A DNA stretch of 64,000 nucleotides, taken from the NCBI GenBank assembly GCA_029747585.1, contig JAPEVF010000141.1, forward strand, positions 1 to 64,000, given 5' to 3'. The notes beneath the pieces are model-generated. The model saw only the letters and a program-made list of their open reading frames with translations. It had not been told where the DNA came from and did no database searches. Origin of the DNA: Pleurotus djamor (lineage: Eukaryota; Basidiomycota; Agaricomycetes; Agaricales; Pleurotaceae). Shown piece by piece: positions 49,473-61,428 of the stretch (position 1 is its first letter; each line of letters starts with the position of its first letter). A program made the position numbers and the translations under genes.

Positions 49473-50552
49473 ATGAACAACCCCTTCAAGATTGATCCCC
49501 CTTCTTCTGTGGAAATCGAGCTCGAACGCGAACCTTTCCTAGGCTCCAGTGGAAAGGATGAACTCGACGTCGTTGATATCGATGGTCATTCAAATGGACG
49601 CCGCCTACTCTTACACCTGGCCGGGATAGTCTTACTGTCTTTCTCATCTATCAGTATCCTCCATGTCCTCCTCCGTGCAAACGTTTCAGTGACTCCAGAA
49701 AAAATATTTCCAACCCTACTGTACAGTGAGTATTCGAATCCCCGCGTTGCTGTCTATTGTCTCAACACACCTGCTCCTTCCCAAGGCCCCGTTGAACATC
49801 TTATTGAATATCAACATATCCGCTTCCACACCGGATTTTTCGATGACGAATTACCCTCCGTTTTCGACGGCCCGTCCACCGACGCAATGGATAAAGCCTG
49901 GTTAGACCTCTACGATATCTGGACCTGTAAGGTTCATTATTCCATCCGTTCTCATCAAGCTCAGGCTTTCCCTCTCTGTGCAGATGCCGTTTCTTCGCTG
50001 ACCGAAGATGAGAATGATCGTCTGCCCGATCCCACCGTTCCGGCCTTTGGAAACCATTCCCAGTTGTTTGGGGGCATCGACGTCTTCCACCAACTGCACT
50101 GTTTGGTTTGTCCAATCCCCCCATCGTGTCTTGTTGATATTGCTGAAACCTATTCATATTTTATTTGCACCAGGATTATGTTCGCCAAGCAATTGAACCC
50201 GACCGCTACAGTCGTGGCCACCATCATGGCAGGAAGCGGGCCATCTCACCTCCTCTCGTACCAAGGCGAGCAACGACGGATTTGCCACATGTATCTGACG
50301 CAGAACATGTTGCCCACTGCATCGACATGATTCGGCAGTCTCTCATGTGCTCGGCTGATATCAGNTGTTGTTTCGTGGTACTTTGCAGACGCCTCTGTAA
50401 TGAAGGGGCCCAGGGGGAATAGGAAGGGGAAACTGTTTCCAAGATTTGATCAGACACGTCTCTGCAGGAATTTCGATAAAATTAAGGGATGGGCAGGGGA
50501 GAGGACACCAAATGCGAGAGACCTGGAAGCAGTCCTCCCTCGTCCACATTAG
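49473..50552 (+). CDS. UstYa-family oxidase (DUF3328), second copy
   Basis: Four exons (49473-49725, 49786-49926, 49984-50105, 50174-50552) give about 297 aa once the N at 50365 is treated as spurious. Counting it as a base shifts the frame to an early stop. Skipping it restores SADISVVSWYFADASVMKGP, then FPRFDQTRLCRNFDKIKGWA, matching the first copy, with TAG at 50550-50552. The protein has a longer cytosolic N terminus, a membrane helix (HLAGIVLLSFSSISILHVLL), HTGFFDDELPSVFDGPSTDA, then HQLHC and HVAHC. The donor after ACC T at 49927 is the only nearby GT and adds four residues (DIWT) relative to copy one. The two enzymes differ enough to act at different steps. Confidence 0.85.
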
Positions 50553-51264
50553 CTTACGTAGATTAATCGTGTTCAAACAATGAAAATTTCCTTCCGTTCC
50601 TCCGAATCTTCCCATAATTAAGGAACATAGATGATAATCAAGACGACCACAAGACGGCCATGGAGAATTAATCAACGCATAAGCGGCCAGGCTACCAAGA
50701 GCTGGCGTTGGCACCAAGGTATGCTAGAAGTCGGGAAGATCCTCTTCCAAATCGAGACTAGCTCTCACTCTGGTCTCGAAGATTGAGGGGAGTAACAAGA
50801 TCTACGGCCCACCAAGATGGCGCCACTGAGAAGTATAACAGCGGAGGCTTCTCTCGCCGGTGCCAAATATCGTCAAATATACGGCAGCGCTGCCTTGTAA
50901 CAGAGGGCGCGGATGCGTCCTCGGGTGATTTATCGTCTTATAAGTGCCGTTGGAACTTGTTGCAAGCTAAGGCTAGAGTGATTGACGGGAAACCACGATT
51001 GCACCATCAGCGGAAACTTCTCTCACCGGAGACAAAGAGCAACAAATATGCGATAACGCTTATTGAGCAGTGTTGGAAGGAGCACACGACGTGTGGTACT
51101 TTCTGACGGCGTGGGTGCGACGACAAACAACGCGTCCAAATATAAACAAAGTTTACTTCTTAGAACAGGTTCCCTATAAAAGGGTTCTTTCAGCAACTCA
51201 TGAGTTCACCAAGTCGAAAACAAACGGCCTACCCAACAGCAAATACCAATCCAGTCATCGCATC
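50553..51264. promoter_or_regulatory. Intergenic; promoter of the peptide precursor
   Basis: No gene is seen. TATAAA at 51175-51180 (ccctataaaaggg) is 90 bp upstream of the precursor ATG. Confidence 0.5.
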
Positions 51265-51713
51265 ATGCTTCGCAACGTCCTTTTCGTCCTCGCCGTCTTT
51301 ACGGCGTCCATGACGTCGACCAGCGCACTACCAGTCGAGCAAGGTCAGTCACCAAGCATCGAGTCGATGTGAATGATACTGACGAGGTTCTCCTTCATTT
51401 TGCCGTCGTAGAAGCTCCTGCCAAGCGCTTTTTCTACAAATATGCGGACGAAATCGCTGAGCGTTCAGCAGCCCCGGAGAAACGTTTGGTCTATATCTAC
51501 GACGGCGAAGTTGCCGAGCGCTCTGAAGTTGAGGGATTGACGAAGCGATTGGTCTACATCTACGACGGCGAAGTCGCCGAACGCTCGGTTGAAGGCTTGG
51601 AAAAGCGGCTTGTCTACATTTATGACGGCGAAGTTGCCGAGCGATCGGAAGTAGAGGGTCTGGAGAAGCGCTTGGTCTACATCTATCCTGATGAGAACGA
51701 AGCACTGGCTTAA
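51265..51713 (+). CDS. Secreted RiPP precursor with five Kex2-delimited repeats
   Basis: Two exons (51265-51343, 51412-51713) encode 126 aa. Residues 1-21 (MLRNVLFVLAVFTASMTSTSA) are a signal peptide. Five Lys-Arg sites (31-32, 50-51, 71-72, 91-92, 112-113) precede five related segments: FFYKYADE (33), LVYIYDGE (52, 73, 93) and LVYIYPDE (114). Each of the first four is followed by an acidic spacer such as VAERSEVEGLE. This layout of signal peptide, Kex2 sites and near-identical Tyr-containing cores is that of dikaritin precursors (UstA, PhomA, AprA). The invariant Tyr-X-Tyr with a preceding hydrophobic residue is a plausible substrate for Tyr cross-linking by the two UstYa proteins upstream. 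Core ends are not certain. The product is novel to me. Confidence 0.85.
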
Positions 51714-52813
51714 ATTATTCACCGCGTCTACGCACTTTGTTAAACAGTGTCCAATTGTGTGTACGGTCGATCGTAGTGCGTTCGCCTAGTGAATTCCATG
51801 TTCTTGTGTTGTGTTGTATCGCGTGTTGAGGTTGTCAAAGAAGGTGGCCGGATATGGCGGAAAATTGAAGAGCGTCGGGAGAATCCCTGTTGGCAAACAT
51901 AGAATTTCAGAATCTATCCAAGGACAGGCCGTGAGGTCAATATGCGAAAGTGAACGGAAAATATGACTTACTTTTCTAGGTGATTCACGTTCAACTTGTC
52001 TTTGTATTCGTCAAGCAGCTTCTAGCCATATAACTAAGTTTGGAGGATTCATCTAAAGTTGCCGCCCATGATCATCAAGGACTTCGATGAGGAAGTCCGG
52101 GTAGTCCCTCAAAGCCTTCCAGATCCGCTGAAGTCGCGTTCAGCACGAAAGGAGGCGTGGTCGGAAGCAAGTGGGCGATATACCATTCATCAGAGACCAT
52201 GGGTATGATTGAGTTGGCCTCCATAGCGGAGCTTTATGTCATGAATAGTCGTTCAGATGAAGATGTTGGCGCACTGCAAGGTCCTGAGCTTTTTGCTAGT
52301 TCCCGCAGCACTAAGTCCGGGGTCCATCTGGACAGAGAGGTGGACGATGACGGTGACGCTTTGAAATTTGGTAAGTATTTCGTGGCACCGCTGGCTCGGG
52401 TTAATTATGAGTATTCTGGTCATATTAGATTGAAGTATTATAGCCTAATTCGCTTGCTCATTAGTATTAACGGAGTCATCTAGTTTGGTCCGCTTCGACG
52501 CGGAGACGGCTGCAGGCTCAGGCGTCGTGCGTTCACGCTTGGTCCTCGCTATCAAAAAGGTGAGTTAGTATCCAGAACGACAGAGTGGAGAGCAGAGATG
52601 GATAGCTACCCACACGAGGGCGAGGTGGTGTCTTTTGGTTCCCCCGGCTTTTTAGACTTGAGAGGGCGGAAGTATGGTTGCGAGAGCCAGTGTGGTAGAA
52701 TTTTAAAGCCTGTGGTTGGCTCTATCGTTATCAACTCATTCCATGACTTGTCTTCCGCGTCCTTAGCCGCGCGCTAGATGAACGGTTGAGCGTGATGTCG
52801 ATAGAAAAAAAAA
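51714..52813. other. No firm gene
   Basis: Open stretches exist on both strands (52157-52483 on +; a minus-strand Lys/Arg-rich stretch TKRERTTPEPAAVSASKRTK near 52500-52550 with a possible upstream exon near 52640). None has a recognisable start or family. A small hypothetical gene on the minus strand cannot be excluded. Confidence 0.3.
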
Positions 52814-54206
52814 TCAAAATGAGATACGAACATCCATTCTCTCCTTCATCTCCTTCACGACATCCACATATTCCTTCAGCCCCTCTGGCCCGATTCTCCC
52901 ATCCCTCCCTTCAGAAGCACGTATCTTGCCCAGCTTATCACGAAGGTCAGGTTCATGAGCCAACGCGGGCCGCATGATTTTGAACATGTGTCCTTTGATC
53001 GCGGACGCTGCTGTGCGAGTTTTGAGGGATCCGACAATTGAAAGGTACTCGAGGGCTAGGTCAGTGTGGTAAGGGTGAAGGCCATCAAGAGGCGTGCTCC
53101 TCGGAGGCAGGGATTCGGGTTTATGGAGGGTAGAAGGCTGAAATGAAGACGATGCAAAAAGGGCTGCATTGTACAGCTGACCCTCGGCAGACATAACACC
53201 GTCACAACCTGTCGCGTCAAGACAAGCTTGAATGTCTTCATGATAGAGTATGTTTCCATTTGCGAATACAGGCACCGAAACAGCTTCCTTGACGGCTCGT
53301 ATGTGTTCCCAGGACGCTACGCCCTGTAAAAAATCATTGAAGTCAGCGGGGACGCCACTAGAGGGGACGCCAAATGTACGGTGTTCTGCCCACGTTGTTC
53401 CCGCAAACGACCATGACAAGTAATAATCTGAGCCCCAGCACGCTCAAGCATCTTTGCGTATTCAACGGTCTTTTCTATCGTAGGAAAGATTCGGAACTTG
53501 GCGGTCACAGGTATACACAAGTTGTTATGCAGGGTGTTGACTGTGAGATGATGTCAATGATAGAAGAAAGCATGCATTTCTTGAGATAAAAGACTCACTC
53601 AAAGAGTATATGAGATCCCAATCATCCTGCAAAAAGGAACCGTAGCGTCCTCGCTTTGCAATTTCTTGCGGGCACCCCAAGTTAATATCCACTGCATCAC
53701 AGTGTTTTTCAACGTATCTCGCCGAGGCAAGGAGCGCTTCTGGGTCGTTTGCTGCGAATTGGACGACAAGCGGTCGATCGAGGGGACCGCCCTCTTCACC
53801 ATTGATCGTGTCGAATTGGTGTTCCCGGAAGACGCCTTTGGTGGCTTCGTAGAACATCTAATATCGATTACAAGAGTTCAATTGGGGGTCACTGAGAGCA
53901 AGCGCACCTTTGCATTGATCATGGGCGTGTAAACAAGCTACCCGAAGAACTAATCCATAAATGTTGATACCACCTAGAGATGAGTCACGCATGGACCTAC
54001 CTGTGCGCCATATCTACGAGATAGTATTCTCCAGGCCTATTAAATTGATTAATCCACTATTTTCACCTTTGGATCAACTTACTTACCAGCTCGCTCTGGT
54101 CAACCATAGGCGCTACGATATACTTGGGGCTTCCCAAAACCTGACGGTAGAAATCATATCCACCGAGTTTTGCCGCTTGCTGTTTCGATTCGACCCCTTC
54201 AGTCAT
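52814..54206 (-). CDS. tRNA-dihydrouridine synthase, Dus1 type
   Basis: This flavin enzyme reduces uridine to dihydrouridine in the tRNA D-loop (positions 16/17 in yeast Dus1). On the minus strand the exons read: [21 protein letters not shown], then [12 protein letters not shown], then [10 protein letters not shown], then [14 protein letters not shown] with [13 protein letters not shown] and [20 protein letters not shown] (catalytic Cys in GCPQ). After these come [25 protein letters not shown], and [20 protein letters not shown] with a C-terminal helical domain to TGA at 52814-52816. I start at Met 54206 ([20 protein letters not shown]), the usual position before the domain; the frame opens at 54341. 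It is a housekeeping gene and probably unrelated to the RiPP locus. Confidence 0.87.
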
Positions 54207-54593
54207 TCCGGTTGCTTTGGAGGTCGAGCTCCAAATGCGCACGATGCTGCGCCAGAGATGAGACGTCGTGGTGGCAGGACGCAGGCGATGGGTTTGATTC
54301 GGGGAATTCGAAGCTGTTTGCAGAGTTCCGCAGAGTTCCAACGTTCACGAAACTCGGGAAATTTTGCCGCGATCAAAAAGATCTTATCAACTACTTACGA
54401 TAAGATAAGGATCCACTCTTGTCATCTTCGGCGCCGCCGTGCCTTACATGTCACGTTGGACTTGCGTTTGGGCTCTTTGATGGTGGTATCGCCGTTGTTA
54501 TTTAAATTTGCACTGCGATTCTATTGTTGCGACTACTAATGACGTGCTAAACTACATTGATTGATGCTAGTGGATAACAGAAGGAGGAACATA

Positions 54594-55924
54594 TCATGGG
54601 AATACAATGACATTCCTGAAGTTGGACTTGTTGTCGACAACTCCCTGGTACGCCTCCAAGAACGAGTCGAATGGGAACTCCTGCACGATGGTCTTGACAC
54701 CCGTCTGCTGCGCAAACCTCACGCACTTCTCCATATCCTGCGCGCACCCACAGCACCAACCCTTGACCGTGGCCCTGTTCAAGTTCAACGTCAAGTTCCA
54801 CACTTCCAGCGGCTTATCCGTCGCAGCTGAGCAGATCATCACAGTGCCGTTTTTGCCTACGGCAGGGATGATATCGGAGACGTGCTTCGCGTAAGGGGCC
54901 GTCGTCAAGACGAGCTTGGCTCCACCGAGGGATTGGATGTATTTCACGACATCCGTGGTACTGGCGTCAATGTACTCAACAGCACCCAGAGAAAGGGAGA
55001 GATCCTTCTTCCGTGATCCAGATGATACGGCGTAGACCTAGAATACATACGGAAAAGGTTAAACACCGCTTTAAACACGACATTCAAAGGCAAGGGCAAG
55101 AGAGCGCACCTTCAAACCCATTTTGGCAGCGAACTAAACAGGGTGAATGACGTCAGAGAAAACCAAGTGTAAAAATAGAACGGCGCGCACTTGGACAGCC
55201 AAATGACCGAGACCTCCAATGCCTTGGACAACACAAAGATCTCCGGGGGACCAGGTCGAGGCACGAATGGCGTCATAGACCGTTGCACCCGCGCACAGCA
55301 ACGGCGCGAGTTCCGCATATGTCGCTGTCTTCAGCGCATCCTCATCCAAGGTAACCACGCCTATGATCACACGACAGTCAGAAAACACAACCCACAACTC
55401 CAAGGAGGAAAGGAAAACATACTAGTCTCAGGAGCGTACATATATTCCGCGTGTCCACCGTCAATGGTAAAGCCCGTAAAGTTACCGTTGGAGCATATCC
55501 AGAAATCTCCATTCCTGCACATCTCACAGTGGTTGCAATAGCCTCCATTCCAGCCGACACCGGACAGGGTTCCAACCTTGAATCTCCCACCGTCCGCACC
55601 GTACTTGGTCAAGATGTTGGACCCGACGGCAGCGACGCGACCGACCATTTCGTGGCCAGGGATTTTTGGGTAAGGGAGACCCGGCCATGTACCTTCCTTG
55701 ACGAAGTGGTCGGAAAAGCAGATTCCGGAGGCGTGAACACGGATGAGGATTTCATCAGGGCCTGGTTCACGGAGAGGCTTATCGACGATTAGCCAGTCCT
55801 CCTTGGGTTTAGGCACGGTGACTATTGCAGAGGAGTAATAGTCAGACGTTGAATTCATCACGAGGAGACTGTGGTTGTACTCACTGGCCTTGTAGGTTTT
55901 GGGAAGGTGGGCGATGGAAGTCAT
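54594..55924 (-). CDS. Zinc-dependent alcohol dehydrogenase (MDR family)
   Basis: This medium-chain dehydrogenase has all zinc ligands. Catalytic-zinc residues lie in HASGICFSDHF and KIPGHEMVGRVAAVG. The structural-zinc four-Cys loop is CNHCEMCRNGDFWIC. The NAD(P) Rossmann motif is GIGGLGHLAVQ, continuing FAAKMGLK and VYAVSSGSRKKDLSLSLGAV. It ends FRNVIVFP with TGA at 54594-54596. Start MTSIAHLPKTYKA at 55924. A 54-bp in-frame stretch after KA (gtgagta to caatag) is most likely an intron, joining KA to ITVPKPKEDW. It resembles fungal primary-alcohol/aryl-alcohol dehydrogenases, so an intracellular partner to the alcohol oxidases is conceivable but unproven. Confidence 0.85.
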
Positions 55925-57673
55925 TATGTTTCTGATGTACGATGAGCTGTCAGAGCTGGTTAGAGGGCCTAGGCGGTGGTGAAACCGCTCTTAAGAGGGT
56001 TCGCAAGAAACTCCCATACCCAGGCCGAAGTCCTTAGGTGGGTCAGGTGGCAAGCTGGAGCCCTTGTTACATGACTCTGCTGACTGATCGGACGACTCGT
56101 ATATCGATGAACTATATCAGAGAAGCCCTCGATGTCAGTTTGTTCTACAGCAGACAATAATGATGGGTAGACATGAAGTCCACTTGAACGCCGCGTTACG
56201 GAGAAAGGGTTGCCTAACCCACCACAAGTCCGACAAAAGGCGTGTCATCCAAGTATCTCAAGTGGGATACAGAAATGTTTCGATGCGGCTCTTTCGCCTG
56301 GGGAGGCGCGTGGTTGATGAGGTGAATTCAACATATTTGGGGATAGTACCTAGAGATGTGATGCAAAAAGGCGCGAGTCAGCGGCGAATGGAGATATGAA
56401 AGATGAAACAAAGTCGAGATATCCGACTTTAACGTGGATACTTGCCTCAAACGTGCGTATGCTCAAGTATACAAGTGATATCCACGTCGCACGACCAAGA
56501 AGCATGCCTCGAGCCAACCCTTGACGTTGGGGTGACGCATCGGCTAATGTGTACATGTAACGTCCTGATCATGCCTGGGCTTTCACCCGCTGGAGTCGAG
56601 TCGCAATAGTCGGGGAAACAAATCTCCCAGATGAATGGTGCGGGAGTAAGTTGGGGCCGCCAAAGGTTGTGGCCGTGCTGTTTCGGGAAAGGGTGGGTTA
56701 TGTAAATGCCCCTGAGTCACGGACGGAGGCTCGGACTTTGAGCACAACTTTTCCTTCCGTTCCACTGCCATCAAGGCCCAGTCCTGTGACAAGTTCATCT
56801 TTAGTTCACCATCAAATCGACCGATGCTGCAAACATAGACGTATTCCGCTGGTCATCCATGGAAAATCTTTTCCACTTTTGCAAGGCGCCCCCGACGATT
56901 GAACAATCCCCGACTTCTACGCCAATCGTAGATCTACCACGACGTAATGTGTCAGAATCGTTTAGACTACCCAAGAATTCTGTACTTCTTTACAGGCACT
57001 TTTCTGGAAAATTACCGATGAAATTTGCCAGAGCTCAGCGAACATTGCTCGACTCGGCCTCTGTGCTAGCCTGCTGGTGCCCATGCTTGTCTCGCTTCTC
57101 TGGTTGATTGAAGAGACAACCAAGGAAGTTTTNGGCCACTCGTTTTCCGAAACCCCCTGGAAGCCCAGATCGGAACAACTTAGAGCTGGATCTCAGTACA
57201 CAGTCTAATCGTAATCGCTTAGACCGCTAATGTATGAGCGCATCATTCATTCCCGCCGTTGATGTTTACCATCTGGAGATGCGTTCCTATGCTCTGACCG
57301 TTCGATTGACTTTCTGGAGCTGTCTATCGTTCATCATACATCATTCCTCCCAAAGTCCGAGCCCGTCTCGATGTACAGCCGCCTCTCCCAAAAATTTCGT
57401 GTTTGACAAGTTTCTCTCCCATCTCACCGGGCAAGGGGGTGGACGCGTCCGTCTTGGGTTGATGTTGGCAACTGCTGTCCCTGGTCTGCTCTTTCAATTC
57501 ACTCCAACAATCTCTCGGGTGCCTAGACCTATGCGCTCCCTACGGATAAGAAGCTATAAGTACCTCCCAATGGATTCTCGAAGCACGTTGTTCTTCACCC
57601 AGCGAAGGCGCCTTGAGTATTTCCTTCCCCTTTCACCACTGCGCATCGTTCCTCTCGCCAAGGGTATCCCGAT
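55925..57673. other. Intergenic, no gene recognised
   Basis: The ORFs here (for example 57234-57758) show no family features. The right part is the promoter of the GMC gene at 57674. An N is at 57133. Confidence 0.4.
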
Positions 57674-60253
57674 ATGCGTTCTTCGTTCACATCACTCTCC
57701 AGCCTTGTGCTGCTTACCGCTTGCTTCTCTGCAAACGCGAAGCTCACCTCTAACATGAGGGACATCAGGCGCAATGACTACGACTTCATTGTCGTCGGTG
57801 GTGAGTCTGTTCTCATGAAGCCGTTCCACAAGACCAAGTTTACTGACCGACGTTGATATCCTTTCCTAGCCGGAAATGCGGGTAGCGTTGTCGCCAGTCG
57901 GCTCTCGGAATCACCACGTACTCGCGTGCTTCTCATCGAAGCTGGTATCTCGTAAGTTTATCTTTGCCAATGCCCGGATGGCGCTGACGTTACGCTGCTT
58001 CTCTCAGAAATGAAGGTATCGAAGATGCCATCGTACCGATGTTTGGACCGGACATGGCGCCCGACAAGCCTTGGAACTGGAATTACACCGTCGCACCACA
58101 GGTCGCTCTCGACAATCGTACCTTCCCTTATCCCCGTGGAAGGCTCCTCGGTGGGAGTTCCTCCGTCAGTAAGTCGGCCAGTTCATCATGCCACCGCTTC
58201 ACTTGATTGACCACTTTTAGACTATGTCGTCTATAATTGGGGAGGTTCCGATGATTACGATCGTTGGGCCAATCACACTGGAGATCAAGGTTGGTCTTGG
58301 GATGCTCTTGACCCATTCATGAAAAAGGTTCGTCGCTTCAACCCAATTTCTCCGACAAACTGACTGATGGGGACTCCAGAACGAGAGGATGGTCGCCCCT
58401 GCGGATAACCACAATACAACTGGGCAATTCCTTCCCTCTGCTCATGGTTTTGATGGCGAATTGATGACCAGGTAACGTCACAACTCTTTCTGCACCTTTG
58501 GACATGGATCTGATCGCTTGACGTCATTTTCGGCTATCAGCTTACCTGGGTTCCCTAGTAAGCATACCTGCTCTTCTAGCCATCACAACATGCTAACATA
58601 GACATGATCATAGCACCTATTGACGATATGATTTTGGAAGCTACCACCCAAGTCCCTGGGTTTCCTTACAATGTCGACATGAACCGTGGTGACGAGACAG
58701 GCATTGGTAAGCATCGTTGAAGCCACCCTTCGCCATTATTAACCTTGCTCCAGGTTGGGTCTACAGCTCTATCGGAGACTCCAAGCGCGCCAGTTCTGCT
58801 ACGGCCTACCTCAGTCCTGACGTCCTTGCTCGTCCAAATCTTGACGTCCTCATCACAGCCCAAGTTACTCGTCTCGTCCAAACTGGTGTTCGCGGTCGTG
58901 TACCTTCCTTCAATGGTGTCGAATTCAGCCATAGTCGAACTTGTGCGTGTTAAGATTCAGAATCATTCCCGCCTTAACAACTAATCGTTTATCGATCCCC
59001 AATAGCCGCCAAGATGACATTGAAGGCGAAGAAAGAAGTCATCCTTAGCGCTGTAAGATCCAGATGTCCTGTTTTTTTTTTTATAATTATCACCATCTGA
59101 CCGATACTTTCTCCAGGGAGCTATCGGCTCACCTCAACTTCTTATGCTCAGCGGCATCGGCGATCCACAGGAGTTGAGGAAGTTCGGTATCAAGAACCTC
59201 GTCAAACTTCCCGACGTCGGCAAGAATCTCCAAGTACGTGTGTTCGCCTCAATCTAATCAAACCTGCACTCTGACCCATTTCACGTTGCTTTAGGACCAT
59301 GCTCTCTTGCCCAATCAATTCTACGTCAACTCCACCGATACCTGGGAAGCCCGCACTCGTAACCAAACCGTCCTCGATGAACAAATGGCGGAGTACAATG
59401 CCACTGGACAAGGTCCACTAGTCAACACCATTTGCAACCACATTGGTTGGTTGAGAGTTCCAGACAACTCATCAATCTGGCAAGGGGAACCTGATCCATC
59501 TGCCGGACCCACTGTCGGACATTATGAACTTGTCTTCTCCGTAAGCACTCGTACCCTGTCTTGGTATGGTGGTAGCAACTCATTGTTCGGACATTAGAAT
59601 GGTTTCGTCGGGGTCATCCAAGATCTTCCAGCCGAAGGAAACTTCTTCACAGTGATCAGCAATCTTGTCACGCCCGCTTCCAGTGAGCCACCTTTACTCC
59701 GCAATCTGCTGATTCCAAAAATATCCCTCTAACTTATTCATCTACTTTCCTAAAGTTGGCTCTGTGACGCTGAAATCCGCCAACCCATGGGACGATCCCA
59801 TCATCGACCCTGGTTTCCTCACCAATGCCCTTGACGTCCGCATGTACCGCGAGGCCTACAAGGCTGTTCGCAAATTCATCTCGGCTCCCGTTTTCGATGG
59901 ATACATCCTCGGCCCCTACGGCGAAGCTAACGCAACTACGGATGATGAGATCGACGCGTATGTACGCAAGTACACGACCAGTGTGTGGCACCCTGTCGGT
60001 ACGGCTGCGATGAGCCCAGCGAACTCGAGGAAAGGCGTGGTTAACCCTGATTTGGCGGTGAAGGGTGTTAGCGGGTTGAGAGTTGTGGATGCTTCTATCA
60101 TGGTAAGTTTCTCTCTTGCGCTCTCTGTTCGGTGCTTTGAGCTCTAATCTTGTGAATGTTTAGCCATTCATCCCCTCTGCGCATACTCAAGCACCTGTAT
60201 ATGTCATTGCCGAACGCGCTTCGGACCTCATCAAGCGCGCCTGGCACCTATAA
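57674..60253 (+). CDS. Secreted GMC oxidoreductase, aryl-alcohol-oxidase-like (copy 5)
   Basis: This is a divergent member of the local family with the same exon plan, including the 17-bp exon (LPGFP). The start MRSSFTSLSSLVLLTACFSA gives a signal peptide. The FAD loop is VVGAGNAGSVVASRL. The second GMC signature is GAIGSPQLLMLSGIG, fully matching the family pattern, where the other copies have Ala for Pro. The catalytic His pair is in SVWHPVGTAAMSP and in PFIPSAHTQAPVYVIAERAS; the arm copies have PYIVAAHTQAAVYV. The Phe/Pro-Ser variation next to the second His could change the active-site pocket. The C terminus is KRAWHL with TAA at 60251-60253. It does not share the promoter block of copies 1-4. 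Confidence 0.9.
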
Positions 60254-61428
60254 AAAGCCACTCCTTTTTTTTTNCAGAACGCGCCACTATCTTAAAAACA
60301 TTGCTTCTCATAATTCACTATCGTTGATGTTAGAACCTATAGGCATACCTCCCAAAGTTGTTTAATACTTCTTTTTCTTAGTTGTATATCGCAGTCAATC
60401 AGGTTAATACAAGTATCTTGCTCATGTTCACTGTTGATCAACCGGTGGAACACGGACCACGAGAATTTGACTGGATCACTTTGATGATAGGGGTCTCTTT
60501 CAGTCGGAGACTCGAGCTGACTTTTGCAAGCTCCAGCTCGGTTCAATCATAACCAGAGCCGCTCTGGTTACGCGCGATGTATAAATCTTTCGAGAAGAAA
60601 CGGCATTGCCATGGCCACGCACAGTGTTCGCTTGACCAGAAACTGACGCCTGAACTCCTGGAGCTTGGCCATTCATATTCATCGACATCCACCCCTCATA
60701 CCTACTGCGTTTTTCTGGACGGCTAAGCCACTTACCATGTGCTCCCAAATGCGGCTCGGACTTTGCACCCCAGGGCTGGCGGCCTTTTCCTTCAATACTC
60801 TTCGACATGGGAGGACTTCTCGGCACTCGTAACCAGCTCAACAACACCTGCGCAGATCAAACTATCTCCTTGCTGTCTCCAAGAACCTGGAGATACCTAG
60901 GCAACCTCTAGAATCGGTATTTGCTCGATTCACGCCCGTAGCTCTTTTTGGCTCTATGTTCTTTCCGTGGACTTCACAGTCTTCACTCAAGGTTAAGCGG
61001 TCCGAACGATCTGGATCAATATTTTTGCCCTAGCCGAGAGAAAGTACGCGTCACTCAGCTCGCTAAAAGCGTCGGGATCGACTCATGAGAATCATCTACC
61101 TTTCGGGGAAGATATCGGTGATCCTCCCTGCAAGTCCGAGCTCAAGCACCTCGCTCCTCTCTTAGAGCTATACTAGCATTCTCTTCGCTGTCTCATGGAG
61201 GCTTACCGCGCATCGGAGGTCGGCGGGGTTTGTGACTAACAAGGGAATCTGGGCCCCACTTCTGAAAAAATCATGGTCGATGAGATTTTGCGAGCCACTT
61301 TGCGCCTTCAGTGCTCACGGTTTCAGAGGCGGGCTGTAAGCTATAAGAACTAGTACTCAAGTTGATGAAGGTCATTGTGGCTCACCCATCAGCTCTACGT
61401 CCAACCTCTTCTCTCCTTGCAGGAAAAA
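60254..61428. other. Intergenic between two GMC genes
   Basis: No gene is recognised. It contains the terminator region of copy 5 and the promoter of copy 6. An N sits at 60274 in a T run. Confidence 0.4.

Noticed and set aside
51369..51713. Single-exon reading of the precursor from an ATG at 51369
   Set aside because: It lacks a signal peptide. Splicing 51343 to 51412 gives a clean signal sequence and keeps the repeat frame.
51349..51722. Minus-strand repeat ORFs opposite the precursor gene
   Set aside because: They are antisense shadows of the repeated coding sequence; only the + frame gives a signal peptide and regular Lys-Arg spacing.
54207..54341. N-terminal extension of the Dus1 protein
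   Set aside because: The extra 45 residues precede the usual domain start and lack family similarity; kept only as an alternative start.
57234..57758. 174-aa ORF overlapping the start of GMC copy 5
   Set aside because: It is out of frame with the GMC gene, low in coding character, and covers its promoter and signal-peptide exon.
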